Source: Flavobacterium sp. (GTDB lineage Bacteria; Bacteroidota; Bacteroidia; Flavobacteriales; Flavobacteriaceae). From it: a stretch of DNA of 64,000 bases. The notes under the pieces are model-generated. The model saw only the letters and a program-made list of their open reading frames with translations. It ran no database searches and was not told where the DNA came from. The stretch is from positions 62,001 to 126,000 of the forward strand of contig JACMLU010000005.1 in NCBI GenBank assembly GCA_014379405.1, in the 5' to 3' direction. Made by a program: the position numbers and the translations under genes. Below, piece after piece: positions 34,057-42,961 of this stretch (its first letter is position 1; each line of letters starts with the position of its first letter).

Positions 34057-35100
34057 TTATCTTGCAACTCTACCTGAAGCATCGCCACCCATAAGTTTAG
34101 AAACTTCTTCTACAGTAACTAAGTTAGCATCACCTTTGATCGTGTGTTTCAAGCAAGATGCTGCAACAGCAAAATCCAATGCGTTTTGATCGTCATTAGG
34201 ATAAGTCAACAATCCGTAGATTAAACCTCCCATAAATGAATCTCCACCACCTACTCTATCAACGATATCAGTAATTTGATATTGACGTGTTTGCAACATT
34301 TCTTTTCCATCGTATAAAACTCCAGCCCAAGTATTGTGGGATGCAGAAATAGAACCTCTTAAAGTAGTAATTACTTTTTTGGCTCTTGGGAATTTTTCCA
34401 TCATTTGTTGACAAACTGACAAGAAAGCTTCTGCTTTTACATCATGTCCGTGAGTTTGAACTGCTGCTCCAGCTGGTTTGATTCCAAAGTGCATTTCAGC
34501 ATCTTCTTCGTTTCCTAAAATTACATCGCAATAAGATGTCAATTCCGTCATGATAGCCTCACGGTCTCCACCATATTTCCAAAGTTTAGCACGGTAATTC
34601 AAATCGGTTGAAATAGTAACACCTAATTTGCTAGCCACTTTAACAGCTTCTAGACAAGCATCGGCAGAACTTTGAGAAATTGCTGGAGTAATACCAGTCC
34701 AGTGAAACCACTCAACACCTTCAAAAACTTTTTCCCAATTGATCATCCCTGGTTGGATATCAGACATTGAAGAATGTGATCTATCGTAAACAACTTTACT
34801 TCCTCTTGATACAGCTCCTGTTTCAAGAAAGTAAATTCCTAAACGATCTCCACCCCAAACAATATTATCTACACCAACTCCTCTTTTACGCATTTCCATC
34901 ATCGCGCATTCTCCAATATCATTTTTTGGTAAACGTGTTACAAAATCAACTGGAATACCATAGTTAGCAAGTGAAACAGCTACATTAGATTCTCCACCAC
35001 CATATACAACATCAAAATTGTCTGCTTGTGAAAATCTTAAAAATCCTTGTGGTGCTAATCTCAACATTATTTCACCAAATGTTACTACTCTTTTTCCCAT
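34057..35100 (-). CDS. kdgK: PfkB family sugar kinase, probable 2-keto-3-deoxygluconate kinase
   Basis: 347 residues. The ribokinase fold starts VVTFGEIMLRLAPQG, with DVVYGGGESNVAVSLA near 30-45, and the catalytic motif DRVGGGDSFMGGLIYG (~281-296) with Asp as base. It would phosphorylate KDG to KDPG for the aldolase. A second kinase of the same family lies directly upstream with clear divergence. The catalytic GGGD replaces the usual GAGD in this copy, a small change worth noting. Confidence 0.88.
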   Translation of the reverse strand: MGKRVVTFGEIMLRLAPQGFLRFSQADNFDVVYGGGESNVAVSLANYGIPVDFVTRLPKNDIGECAMMEMRKRGVGVDNIVWGGDRLGIYFLETGAVSRGSKVVYDRSHSSMSDIQPGMINWEKVFEGVEWFHWTGITPAISQSSADACLEAVKVASKLGVTISTDLNYRAKLWKYGGDREAIMTELTSYCDVILGNEEDAEMHFGIKPAGAAVQTHGHDVKAEAFLSVCQQMMEKFPRAKKVITTLRGSISASHNTWAGVLYDGKEMLQTRQYQITDIVDRVGGGDSFMGGLIYGLLTYPNDDQNALDFAVAASCLKHTIKGDANLVTVEEVSKLMGGDASGRVAR

Positions 35101-35144
35101 TTTTAATTGTTATTTAATATTTATATTTAGTTTATTTATTTAAA

Positions 35145-36152
35145 TTATCTTGAAACCCTTCCTCCTCCGGAACCTCCCATTAATGCTTTTATCTCATTTA
35201 CTGTAGCCAAATTGATATCCCCAGAAATGGAGTGTTTCAAGCAAGTGGCCGCAACAGCAAACTCAAGTGCCATTTGATAATCTTCTGGCCAAGTAATAAG
35301 TCCGTAAATGATTCCAGCCATAAAAGCGTCACCGGCACCAATTCTATCTATAATGTGAGAGATGTTATATTTTTGGGAATGCAATAATTCTTTGCCATTC
35401 CATAAAGAAGCACTTATACCGTTAGAAGAAGCATTGGCTTGCATCCTATGAGTGGAAACCACAGTCATCAATTTAGGAAATGCTTTCATCCATTTGTCAA
35501 AAACGATATCCTCGGTATCATCCTCTTTTATTCCAACCCCTAACACTATTTCGGATTCACCTTTACCCCCTAATAACAAATCACAATGCTTAACAAGGCG
35601 GGGCATAATTTCGTTGGCGTTTTTTCCGTATTTCCATAAAGTAGGTCTGTAATTCAAATCGGCAGATATCGTCAATCCCATTTTGGAAGCAACTATCAAT
35701 GCTTCCTCGCATATTTCTGCCAAATCAAGCGAAAGAGATGGCGTAATACCTGACCAATGAAACCAATCAGTGTCTTGAAAAACAGTTTCCCAGTCAATCA
35801 TCCCTTTTTTCAAAGTAGAAAACGAAGAATCCTCTCTATCATAAACGACTTTTCCCGGTCTTTCTGATGCACCTTGTTCAAAATAATATATCCCAAGTCT
35901 TTTGCCTTGAATCAGGGCAACAGGATTTACACCAAAAGAACGCAACATACTCAAGGAAGATTCACCCAGTTCGTTTGGAGGTACTGCAGTTATAAATTTT
36001 ACAGGAAGTCCAAACTTAGATAATGAAGCAGCAACGTTGGCTTCCGCACAACCATAATACAAATCAAACGAGGTCGCTTGAGTCAGTCTTAAATGGCTTG
36101 GAGGAGAAAGTCTCAGTAATAATTCTCCAAAAGTTACGATTCGTTTTGACAT
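35145..36152 (-). CDS. Second PfkB family sugar kinase (KDG kinase paralogue)
   Basis: 335 residues from the ATG at 36152 (MSKRIVTFGELLLRLSPP). A -7 box at 36188-36195 places the transcript start near 36181, ruling out the in-frame ATG at 36179. Same domain order as its neighbour, with YYGCAEANVAASLS and canonical DRIGAGDAFMAGIIYG. It is the first gene of the uronate operon. The two kinases may differ in substrate, for example KDG from different uronates, or one may be silent. Confidence 0.87.
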   Translation of the reverse strand: MSKRIVTFGELLLRLSPPSHLRLTQATSFDLYYGCAEANVAASLSKFGLPVKFITAVPPNELGESSLSMLRSFGVNPVALIQGKRLGIYYFEQGASERPGKVVYDREDSSFSTLKKGMIDWETVFQDTDWFHWSGITPSLSLDLAEICEEALIVASKMGLTISADLNYRPTLWKYGKNANEIMPRLVKHCDLLLGGKGESEIVLGVGIKEDDTEDIVFDKWMKAFPKLMTVVSTHRMQANASSNGISASLWNGKELLHSQKYNISHIIDRIGAGDAFMAGIIYGLITWPEDYQMALEFAVAATCLKHSISGDINLATVNEIKALMGGSGGGRVSR

Positions 36153-36187
36153 AGAAATGAAATTTTCGTGTTCGCACACGCGCCTTG

Positions 36188-36218
36188 CAAATATAAAAAA
36201 AAAGTTAGGTTAAACAAG
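36188..36218 (-). promoter_or_regulatory. Promoter of the uronate operon
   Basis: On the minus strand: -7 TATATTTG (36188-36195) and CTTG at 36215-36218, 19 bases upstream, near the -33 position. It sets the start of the first kinase at 36152. Confidence 0.65.
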
Positions 36219-36237
36219 GGTTTTAAAAAAAATAAAA

Positions 36238-36281
36238 AATATGGTTTTTGACATAAAAAAAATATAAATTTACACCATATT
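36238..36281 (+). promoter_or_regulatory. Possible operator for the LacI-type regulator
   Basis: AATATGGT (36238-36245) is inverted as ACCATATT (36274-36281), spacing 28 bases, in the region between the regulator and the operon promoter. The interval contains TTTTTGACATAAAAAA. Candidate site only. Confidence 0.35.
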
Positions 36282-37328
36282 AAAAAACAAACTGCCATCA
36301 TAACAATTAAGAAAATAGCAAAAATTGCCAACGTATCTGTTGGAACTGTAGATCGAATTATTCACAATCGTGGTCAAGTAACTGAAGAGAATATAGAAAA
36401 AGTGAACGCCATAATTAAAGAATACGGCTATACAAAAAATATTTTTGCCAGTAATTTAGCTTTCAACAAAAAATTTAAATTTGCTGTTTTTCTTCCCAAA
36501 AACAAAAACATTGAATATTGGCAAGCTCCCATAATTGGAATAACAAAAGCAGCAGAGGAATTGGCTAAATTTGGTGTTACGATTGATTATTTTTTCTTTG
36601 ATTACAATACAACCTCTTTCAATAACGCTGCAAGCAAATTATTAAAACTAGACTATGAAGGATTATTATTTGCTCCCATATTTTACGAGGAATCCATTTC
36701 CTTTTTAATCGAGTACAAGAAAAAAAATACTCCCATTGTGATGATTGATTCCAATCTCCAGGAGGTTGAAGGAGTTGCTTACATTGGTCAAGATTCTTAT
36801 CAAAGCGGCTTTCTAGGTGGAAAACTACTAAGTTACGGCATCAAAACCGAAAGTAATGTTTTGATACTTCAAATTACTCGAAATATTGAAAGTACGACAA
36901 GAACCAATGTTTTTCTACAAAGAATCAAAGGGTTTTATTCCTATTTTAATGAGAATAAACATCTTCCAAAATTTAATTTTACCGAAATCAGCATAAAATA
37001 TGATACGGAAAACCAATTGACGAAAGATATGTTTGCCGGAATTGATTGCGTTTTTGTACCCAATTCAAGGGTTCATGTCGTAGCCAAGTTCATTAAAGAA
37101 AACAACCTAAAAGACATTCGAGTAGTAGGTTACGAATTATTGAAACAAAATTTGAAATACTTAAATGAAGGCGCCATCGATTTTTTAATTCATCAAAAGC
37201 CAGAAGACCAAGGCTATATGGGAATCACCCATCTGTATAAAAAGAGCGTACTAAAAGAACCGGTTGAAGACTTGCATTATATGCCTTTGGAAATTATTGT
37301 ACAAGAAAATTGTATCATAAAAAAATAA
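36279..37328 (+). CDS. LacI family regulator of the uronate cluster, non-standard start codon
   Basis: About 349 residues. The DNA-binding domain is present in frame from ~36303 (TIKKIAKIANVSVGTVDRII, then HNRG), followed by a periplasmic-binding-protein-like sensor domain (FAVFLPKNKNIEYWQAP, GYIGQDSYQSGFLGGK-type region, VVGYEL). No ATG, GTG or TTG precedes that domain in its frame: a TGA stop sits at 36249-36251 and the first ordinary start, GTG at 36402, lies past the recognition helix. The start used here is ATT at 36279; ATA at 36300 is an alternative. It is divergent to the uronate operon, so it probably regulates it. Confidence 0.75.
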   Translation: MKKQTAIITIKKIAKIANVSVGTVDRIIHNRGQVTEENIEKVNAIIKEYGYTKNIFASNLAFNKKFKFAVFLPKNKNIEYWQAPIIGITKAAEELAKFGVTIDYFFFDYNTTSFNNAASKLLKLDYEGLLFAPIFYEESISFLIEYKKKNTPIVMIDSNLQEVEGVAYIGQDSYQSGFLGGKLLSYGIKTESNVLILQITRNIESTTRTNVFLQRIKGFYSYFNENKHLPKFNFTEISIKYDTENQLTKDMFAGIDCVFVPNSRVHVVAKFIKENNLKDIRVVGYELLKQNLKYLNEGAIDFLIHQKPEDQGYMGITHLYKKSVLKEPVEDLHYMPLEIIVQENCIIKK

Positions 37329-37370
37329 CCGTACGATTTAATTCTTTTTAAATCAATTTCTAAAAACTAA

Positions 37371-37403
37371 AAAACCCCACAAAATCAGATTCTGTGGGGT
37401 TTT
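37371..37403. terminator. Bidirectional terminator between the regulator and the next gene
   Basis: AAAACCCCACA (37371-37381) is perfectly inverted at 37393-37403. Confidence 0.85.
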
Positions 37404-37444
37404 GATATTAAAATTTATTTGAAGTGTTTACCTAAATCATTCTA

Positions 37445-37948
37445 TTATTTAGCGTTAACCACATTCTGTAAATTTGTTTTAAATTCCTTGTTCTTTTGTG
37501 GCAATATGGTATAAACAACTTCTTTCGTACCTGCGTTTACAATGACTTGTTTTAAATCTAAAGCCAACGCTCGTTCAGGAGGACTGCCCAAGGTTAATGT
37601 ACAAGCTCCATCAAAATAGCCATCACTTTCAATGATTTTTACTTTAGACACTTTTGTACCATCACTGAAAACAGCCGAAATAGTCATTTCACTATTTAAT
37701 GTAGAAGTATAAAAACCATCCATTACCAACATTAAATGATAGGTATTTTTCAGGTCAGCGCCCTTAAATTCATGACGCGTGATATTATACTTCAACCCTT
37801 TTGCCAACACAGGGAATTTTTTAGTGCAATCCAATTCAAAACTTCCCACATCGCCAGCCTCATTAACCGTGGTTATTATTTTTGCTACTTGTGCATTCAT
37901 AACTAAACCTGTTAGCAGTAATGCCATTGATAATGCAAGTTTTCTCAT
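37445..37948 (-). CDS. Secreted protein of unknown function
   Basis: 167 residues. Signal peptide at 1-19 (MRKLALSMALLLTGLVMNA, then QVAK). The mature part alternates short strands and contains two cysteines, and reads as a small beta-rich periplasmic or outer-membrane-associated protein. No family recognised. It starts 13 bases after the stop of the transaldolase gene on the same strand and is probably co-transcribed. Confidence 0.75.
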   Translation of the reverse strand: MRKLALSMALLLTGLVMNAQVAKIITTVNEAGDVGSFELDCTKKFPVLAKGLKYNITRHEFKGADLKNTYHLMLVMDGFYTSTLNSEMTISAVFSDGTKVSKVKIIESDGYFDGACTLTLGSPPERALALDLKQVIVNAGTKEVVYTILPQKNKEFKTNLQNVVNAK

Positions 37949-37960
37949 TGTTTACCAGTT

Positions 37961-38617
37961 TTATTTATTACCTTTTTCAAAATCAGCTACGAATTGAGCC
38001 AATCCAATATCAGTCAATGGGTGTTTCAACAATCCGTAAATTGCAGAAAGTGGTCCAGTGATAACGTCAGCACCAATTTTCGCACAGTTTACAACATGCA
38101 TCGTGTGACGAACAGAAGCGGCAAGAATTTGAGTTTCGTAACCGTAATTGTCATAAACCAATCTGATTTCTTCAATAAGTGCCAATCCATCTGTAGAAAT
38201 ATCGTCCAAACGACCCACAAACGGAGAAACATAAGTAGCTCCAGCTTTAGCAGCCAACAAAGCTTGTCCAACCGAAAAAACCAAAGTAACATTAGTTCTG
38301 ATTCCTTTATCCGAAAAATATTTGGCAGCCATAACACCTTCTTTGGTCATTGGCAATTTTACCACAATTTGCTCGTGCAATTCCACTAGCTCTTCTCCCT
38401 CTTTCACCATTCCTTCAAAATCAAGCGCATTCACTTCGGCACTTACATCACCATCTACAAGGTTACAAATGTCAACATAATGTTTCAAAATGTTGTTTTT
38501 ACCTGTGATACCTTCTTTCGCCATCAATGACGGATTTGTAGTAACTCCATCCAATACGCCTAATGCTTGCGCTTCCTTAATTTGGGCTAAATTAGCCGTG
38601 TCAATAAAAAATTTCAT
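37961..38617 (-). CDS. tal: Transaldolase (FSA/TalC subfamily)
   Basis: 218 residues, the small TalC/FSA type. [36 protein letters not shown] is the N-terminal signature in short. The Schiff-base lysine is in [11 protein letters not shown], near residue 86, and FVGRLDDI and [12 protein letters not shown] follow. It transfers dihydroxyacetone units in the non-oxidative pentose phosphate pathway. Located beside the uronate cluster but on its own transcript. Confidence 0.93.
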   Translation of the reverse strand: MKFFIDTANLAQIKEAQALGVLDGVTTNPSLMAKEGITGKNNILKHYVDICNLVDGDVSAEVNALDFEGMVKEGEELVELHEQIVVKLPMTKEGVMAAKYFSDKGIRTNVTLVFSVGQALLAAKAGATYVSPFVGRLDDISTDGLALIEEIRLVYDNYGYETQILAASVRHTMHVVNCAKIGADVITGPLSAIYGLLKHPLTDIGLAQFVADFEKGNK

Positions 38618-38815
38618 TTTCTGTTTATTTATTTAATTTATAATTTATGGCCCATTCAAAACCAGAACCAATGTTATATATGTTTTTCCAATCCTGTTTT
38701 ATATTGAAGATTGGCAATATTATGTTGTTATTATGTTATAACCAACTTTTTGAGCAACAAAATTAAGTGTAAAAAATACAATTAAAAAATTTATTCCAAA
38801 ATTATTCTATTTTTT
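38618..38815. other. Intergenic region without a gene
   Basis: About 200 AT-rich bases. CAAAATTA at 38758-38765 could be a minus-strand -7 box (TAATTTTG) for the transaldolase, but the leader would be long. Confidence 0.3.
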
Positions 38816-39619
38816 TTACAATTTATAATGATTCATCAACATTTTCTCATAAACCCTGTCGGGTAAGATTCTTTTTAGAACAATCGAGAATTTCTGCATA
38901 AAAACTCCTACTTTGTAATGAATTTTCGGGTTTGGATTTTGGATAATTTGATATACCGCTTCTGCCATTTCATTCGGATTGCTTCCGGCATCCACATGTT
39001 CGTCCATCATTTTAAGCGTATTGCCATACGGTATTTCATAAGCTGAGTCCTTGATTAATGGTGCGTGAAAACGTCCCGAAGCAATATTAGTGGCAAAATC
39101 GCCTGGAGCCACATTCGTAATCTGTATTCCAAAAGATTTTACTTCCATCCGCAAAGCTTCCGTAATCAATTCCAAAGCTCCCTTCGAAGCTGAATACACA
39201 CTGCGATACGGCAATCCCATATAGGCCGCAATAGAAGTTACATTAATAATCAAACCTGATTTTTGCGACCGCATTTGTGGTAAAACCGCTTTTATCACTT
39301 CGATAGGCCCAAAGAAATTGGTTTCGAAATTATTTTTGATTTCCTCGGTTGGAATTTCCTCTAAAGGCCCCGTAATTCCAACACCGGCATTATTGATAAC
39401 GATGTCCAATCGCCCTGAAGTGGCAATAATTTTGGCAACAGCGGCTTGAATCGAATCGGTATTTCGGACATCCAAAGCTACTAAAGGGAAAACCGAATTC
39501 AGCACTCGTTCCGGATTTCTGCTCGTTCCATACACCACGAAACCTTTATGATGCAAAAACTCTCCAATGGATTTTCCTATTCCCGAAGAACCTCCGGTAA
39601 TCAAAACTACTTTGTTCAT
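38816..39619 (-). CDS. SDR family NAD(P)-dependent oxidoreductase
   Basis: 267 residues. Rossmann TGGSSGIG at 8-15 with TSRN after the second strand (NADP-type), NNAG near 75, catalytic YSASKGA (Tyr-x3-Lys) near 150. The C-terminal ~60 residues extend past the core, as in the oxidising/steroid-like classical SDRs. It is preceded by the SRP RNA gene on the same strand. Substrate unknown. Confidence 0.9.
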   Translation of the reverse strand: MNKVVLITGGSSGIGKSIGEFLHHKGFVVYGTSRNPERVLNSVFPLVALDVRNTDSIQAAVAKIIATSGRLDIVINNAGVGITGPLEEIPTEEIKNNFETNFFGPIEVIKAVLPQMRSQKSGLIINVTSIAAYMGLPYRSVYSASKGALELITEALRMEVKSFGIQITNVAPGDFATNIASGRFHAPLIKDSAYEIPYGNTLKMMDEHVDAGSNPNEMAEAVYQIIQNPNPKIHYKVGVFMQKFSIVLKRILPDRVYEKMLMNHYKL

Positions 39620-39640
39620 TTTTTTAATTTAGATAGGGGT

Positions 39641-39671
39641 AAAAATAAAAAAATCACGCGAAAAAGCGTGA
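39641..39671 (-). terminator. Terminator downstream of the SRP RNA
   Basis: TCACGC / GCGTGA stem (39654-39659, 39666-39671) with a T run on the minus strand. Confidence 0.75.
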
Positions 39672-39705
39672 TAATAATATGGAAAAGATCCTTTATAAAA
39701 AAAAT

Positions 39706-39802
39706 GGCAAGCGACCTACATCGCACCGCTCAACCACTTACCCTTGCTATGTTCCCATCCTGGGGGATTCTGCAGGAGCTGGTCGTGTAGGACTTGCCGG
39801 TG
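39706..39802 (-). ncRNA. ffs: Signal recognition particle RNA (small bacterial type)
   Basis: The minus strand starts GCACCGGCAAGTCCTACACG and ends GGTGCGATGTAGGTCGCTTG plus CC; the two ends pair (GGCAAG/CTTGCC and CCTACA/TGTAGG). The middle contains CCCCCAGGATGGGAACATAG, then CAAGGGTAAG, matching the conserved SRP helix 8 with its GGAA-type loop and asymmetric bulge, and GCGGTGCGATGTAGG matches the E. coli 4.5S 3' arm. A run of eight T follows. The RNA binds Ffh and directs nascent membrane proteins. Confidence 0.9.
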
Positions 39803-39810
39803 CAAATATA
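39803..39810 (-). promoter_or_regulatory. -7 box of the SRP RNA gene
   Basis: TATATTTG on the minus strand directly beside the RNA 5' end, with a TTG near -33 (about 39829-39832). Confidence 0.65.
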
Positions 39811-39886
39811 CACTCTTTTTATATTTTTGCAAGTGCTTTGCGACTATAAAATAAGGTTGTATATTGCATTATTAAAATTTTAATTT

Positions 39887-40957
39887 ATGAAAAAATATAA
39901 CTTCCTATCTATCATTTTATTAGGAATGGCAATTACAAGTTGTGGCGACACAAAAAAAATTAACAATAGCCTATTTAGTTTTGACGAATCAAAATTTCAG
40001 GCACAATATTTACCCCAAGATGGTATTGAATTGGGTGTTTTAAATCCAAATTCAAAAAAAGTTGACAGTATTGTTTATTTTGTAAACAACAATAAAATTG
40101 GCAGCAAAAAAGGACTGGAGAAATTATCTTTCGAACTTAAAAATCAAAAACTAGGCTATCAAAACCTGAAAGCGGTAGTTTATTTTGGTGGAGAAAATTC
40201 TGAAGCCACCACACGAATTGAATTGATTTCGAATGTAGTTCCTAAATTATTGCATTATACAATTGTAAATACTTATCCACACGATACTGAATCTTTTACC
40301 GAAGGCTTGGAATTTTACAAAGATACTTTGTATGAAAGTACGGGTTCTGGCAGTTCAAGTTCGGGTATTAATTACAAATCCTATTTAAGAAAATACGATT
40401 ATAAAACAGGAAAAATATACAAACAAGTGGATCTTGATTCTAAATATTTTGGCGAAGGAATTACTATTTTAAACAATAAAATTTTTCAACTGACTTGGCA
40501 AAATAAAACTGGTTTCATTTACAATGCCGATACTTGGAAGTTAGAAAAAACTTTCGCTTACGATAAAGATATTGAAGGTTGGGGAATGACCAATGACGGA
40601 AAATACATTTATCAAACCGACAAAACCGAGAAAATTTGGAGAATGAATCCAGAGACTCAAAAAATGATTGATTATGTCAATGTTTATTCAGGAAGTTCCA
40701 AGATAAAAGCCATAAATGAACTTGAATGGATTAATGGCAAAATCTACACAAATGTTTGGGAAAAAGAGGCCATTGCAGTTGTTGACCCAAAAACTGGTGC
40801 TGTTGAAGGAATATTAGATATGTCTGGTTTACGAAAATTTATCAATGCTGGACCTTACGATTTTTTAAACGGCATTGCCTATAACCCAAAAACAAAAACC
40901 ATTTTTGTGACTGGAAAAAACTGGGACAAAATGTTCGAAATAACAGTTTCGGAATAA
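39887..40957 (+). CDS. Glutaminyl-peptide cyclotransferase (plant-type), lipoprotein
   Basis: 356 residues. Lipoprotein signal with lipobox AITSCGD, Cys at ~19. Residues ~120-356 match the five-bladed beta-propeller of plant/papaya-type glutaminyl cyclase: YPHDTESFTEGLEFYKDTLYESTG, GEGITILNNKIFQLTWQ, NDGKYIYQTDKT, NELEWINGKIYTNVW, FLNGIAYNP. It forms pyroglutamate at N-terminal Gln, a modification frequent on Bacteroidota periplasmic proteins. The N-terminal ~110 residues are a separate, unassigned domain. 10 bases precede hutI on the same strand, suggesting co-transcription. Confidence 0.88.
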   Translation: MKKYNFLSIILLGMAITSCGDTKKINNSLFSFDESKFQAQYLPQDGIELGVLNPNSKKVDSIVYFVNNNKIGSKKGLEKLSFELKNQKLGYQNLKAVVYFGGENSEATTRIELISNVVPKLLHYTIVNTYPHDTESFTEGLEFYKDTLYESTGSGSSSSGINYKSYLRKYDYKTGKIYKQVDLDSKYFGEGITILNNKIFQLTWQNKTGFIYNADTWKLEKTFAYDKDIEGWGMTNDGKYIYQTDKTEKIWRMNPETQKMIDYVNVYSGSSKIKAINELEWINGKIYTNVWEKEAIAVVDPKTGAVEGILDMSGLRKFINAGPYDFLNGIAYNPKTKTIFVTGKNWDKMFEITVSE

Positions 40958-40967
40958 TTTCATAAAA

Positions 40968-42209
40968 ATGACAACGCTAATCATCAACATCAAGGAATTA
41001 CTTCAAGTGCGGGATTCCTCGGTTTTGAAGGTTTCCGGTGCTGAAATGGCGGTTTTACCCACAATCAAAAATGCCTATTTGTTCATTCAAGAGGGACTCA
41101 TTGCTGATTTTGGTTCTATGGAAGATTTGCCCGAGAATTTAAATCCAGAAAAATGCATTGATGCCGATGGAAAAATCGTACTCCCTTCTTGGTGCGACAG
41201 CCACACTCATATTGTTTATGCCGGCAATCGGGAACAAGAATTTGTCGATCGAATCAATGGTCTTACCTATGAAGAAATTGCCAGTCGTGGTGGTGGGATT
41301 CTAAATTCGGCACAAAAACTCAAACTAACTTCCGAAGACGAAATTTACAACCAATCCAAAGCCAGACTTGAAGAAATAATGCGGTTGGGAACAGGGGCTG
41401 TCGAAATAAAATCCGGCTACGGACTTACTGTTGCCGGTGAATTGAAAATGCTTCGAGTAATCAACCGACTGTCAAAAGAATATCCCATAACTATAAAAGC
41501 GACTTTTCTGGGCGCACATGCTTTCCCAATCGAATACAAAGACAATCGAAAAGGGTATATTGATTTAATCATCAACAAAATGCTACCCGAAATAGTCAAA
41601 AATAAATTAGCCGATTTTATTGACGTGTTTTGCGAAACGGGTTATTTCAGCGTTGACGAAACTGAACAAATTATGGAAGCCGGAATACGTTTGGCTTTAA
41701 AGCCAAAAATTCACGTGAATCAATTCAATTCTATTGGAGGAATCCAAGCTGCTATAAAATATAATGCCCTTTCCGTTGACCATCTTGAAGTAATGACGAC
41801 CGAGGATATTGAATCCTTGAAAAACACAGATACAATGCCAGTTGCCTTGCCCTCCTGCTCCTACTTTTTGAGCATTCCTTATACTCCAGCTCGAGAAATG
41901 ATGGCAAATGGATTGCCGTTGGCACTTGCCAGCGATTTCAATCCAGGTTCCACTCCATCCGGAAATATGAATTTTGTGGTTTCAGCAGCATGTATCAAAA
42001 TGAAAATGACTCCCGAAGAAGCCATAAATGCCGCCACCATAAACGGAGCTTATGCAATGGGAATTTCCAAAACCCACGGAAGCATCACCATTGGCAAAAA
42101 AGCCAATCTTATTGTCACAAAACCACTTTCTTCTTACTATCAACTACCCTATTCTTTTGGCAGTAATTTGATTGACAGTGTATTTATTGAAGGTGAAATA
42201 TGGGTATAA
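40968..42209 (+). CDS. hutI: Imidazolonepropionase
   Basis: 413 residues. Third enzyme of histidine breakdown, hydrolysing imidazolone propionate to formiminoglutamate. Metal site HTHIVYAGNREQEF (HxH motif), GTGAVEIKSGYGLT, KIHVNQF, HLEVM and DFNPGSTPS. The fold and length equal the Bacillus and Bacteroidota enzymes. hutG is 3.5 kb downstream; hutH and hutU are not in the window, so the pathway genes are split. Confidence 0.94.
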   Translation: MTTLIINIKELLQVRDSSVLKVSGAEMAVLPTIKNAYLFIQEGLIADFGSMEDLPENLNPEKCIDADGKIVLPSWCDSHTHIVYAGNREQEFVDRINGLTYEEIASRGGGILNSAQKLKLTSEDEIYNQSKARLEEIMRLGTGAVEIKSGYGLTVAGELKMLRVINRLSKEYPITIKATFLGAHAFPIEYKDNRKGYIDLIINKMLPEIVKNKLADFIDVFCETGYFSVDETEQIMEAGIRLALKPKIHVNQFNSIGGIQAAIKYNALSVDHLEVMTTEDIESLKNTDTMPVALPSCSYFLSIPYTPAREMMANGLPLALASDFNPGSTPSGNMNFVVSAACIKMKMTPEEAINAATINGAYAMGISKTHGSITIGKKANLIVTKPLSSYYQLPYSFGSNLIDSVFIEGEIWV

Positions 42210-42216
42210 AAAAAGA

Positions 42217-42240
42217 CCAACAAAACTGTTGGCCTTTTCT
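42217..42240 (+). terminator. Terminator after hutI
   Basis: CCAACA / TGTTGG (42217-42222, 42227-42232) extended by AGG/CCT-type pairs, followed by TTTT. Confidence 0.6.
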
Positions 42241-42268
42241 CTAAAAGTTTAATCCTTTTCAAGTGCGC

Positions 42269-42397
42269 TCATGCGTACGAAGCACCAATCAATAATCCTA
42301 ACATAAAAGCTCCTAAAACTATAGCAACCATAAAAAGCCTAAAGGAAGTCCGGTCAACTTTGAATCTATAGTAATCTACTCCATAATTCTTTTTCAT
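42269..42397 (-). CDS. Small single-span membrane protein (42 residues)
   Basis: ATG at 42397 opens 42 codons: a hydrophilic start (MKKNYGVDYYRFKVDRTSFR) and a hydrophobic span LFMVAIVLGAFMLGLLIGAS, stop TGA. The frame has natural codon use for this genome and a clear membrane topology with positive charges inside. No homologue is recalled. It is separated from hutI by the terminator. Confidence 0.55.
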   Translation of the reverse strand: MKKNYGVDYYRFKVDRTSFRLFMVAIVLGAFMLGLLIGASYA

Positions 42398-42530
42398 TGT
42401 TTCCACTGTGTTTTTTTTTTAATACAAATCTTCTTTAGGCCTTTTTTTTATGGTAAAACTAATGCAATAAATTCCTATTATTCAAACAATTAACAATATC
42501 GGGTTTAGAAAATGTCACACTTATTTCTAT

Positions 42531-42961
42531 TTATTTGGAATAATGCAATTCAACATTTCTATAAAAATATTTCAAAATTATTTTGACTATAATATTGTTT
42601 TCCAACAATACTGCAATGCCATAATCCGAAAAGGAAACTCCCATTGCATCATCTCCATAGCCACATAACTCTAATTTATTGTTGAATACATTTCCAATTT
42701 TCATCTGTTTAATATACATCTGAATATCAGTTCCCCATTCGGTATTTGCTTGTCTAACGATTTTATCGTTATAGAATAGGAATTATCAATATTGGAGTTT
42801 TTATTAATTTGTATTCCTTTCCAACAACCATCAACACTAGTCATTTCAACTCCATTTTCAAATTTAGTAAGGCTACTTGAAACAAACATTAAATCTGACA
42901 AATCAACCAATAATTCATCTCTTTTATATTCTTTACTTTTAAAAAATGATGAAATTTCCAT
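42531..42961 (-). pseudogene. Frameshifted gene of unknown function
   Basis: From the ATG at 42961 (MEISSFFKSKEYKRDELLVD) the reading frame stops at 42701. The +1/-1 neighbouring frame continues without a stop through FYNDKIVRQANTEWGTDIQM and YIKQMKIGNVFNNKLELCGYG to 42531. The two parts join near 42785-42790. Codons after the shift in the first frame become atypical (several ATA, ACG, CCG), while those in the second look native. The restored protein would have ~140 residues. Either one base has been lost or gained, or there is a sequencing error. Confidence 0.7.

Noticed and set aside
36402..37328. A 308-residue regulator starting at the GTG at 36402
   Set aside because: It would lack the DNA-binding helix-turn-helix that is intact in the same frame upstream.
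42701..42961. An intact 86-residue gene separate from the one downstream
   Set aside because: Codon use in its last third is unnatural and the adjoining frame continues the protein.
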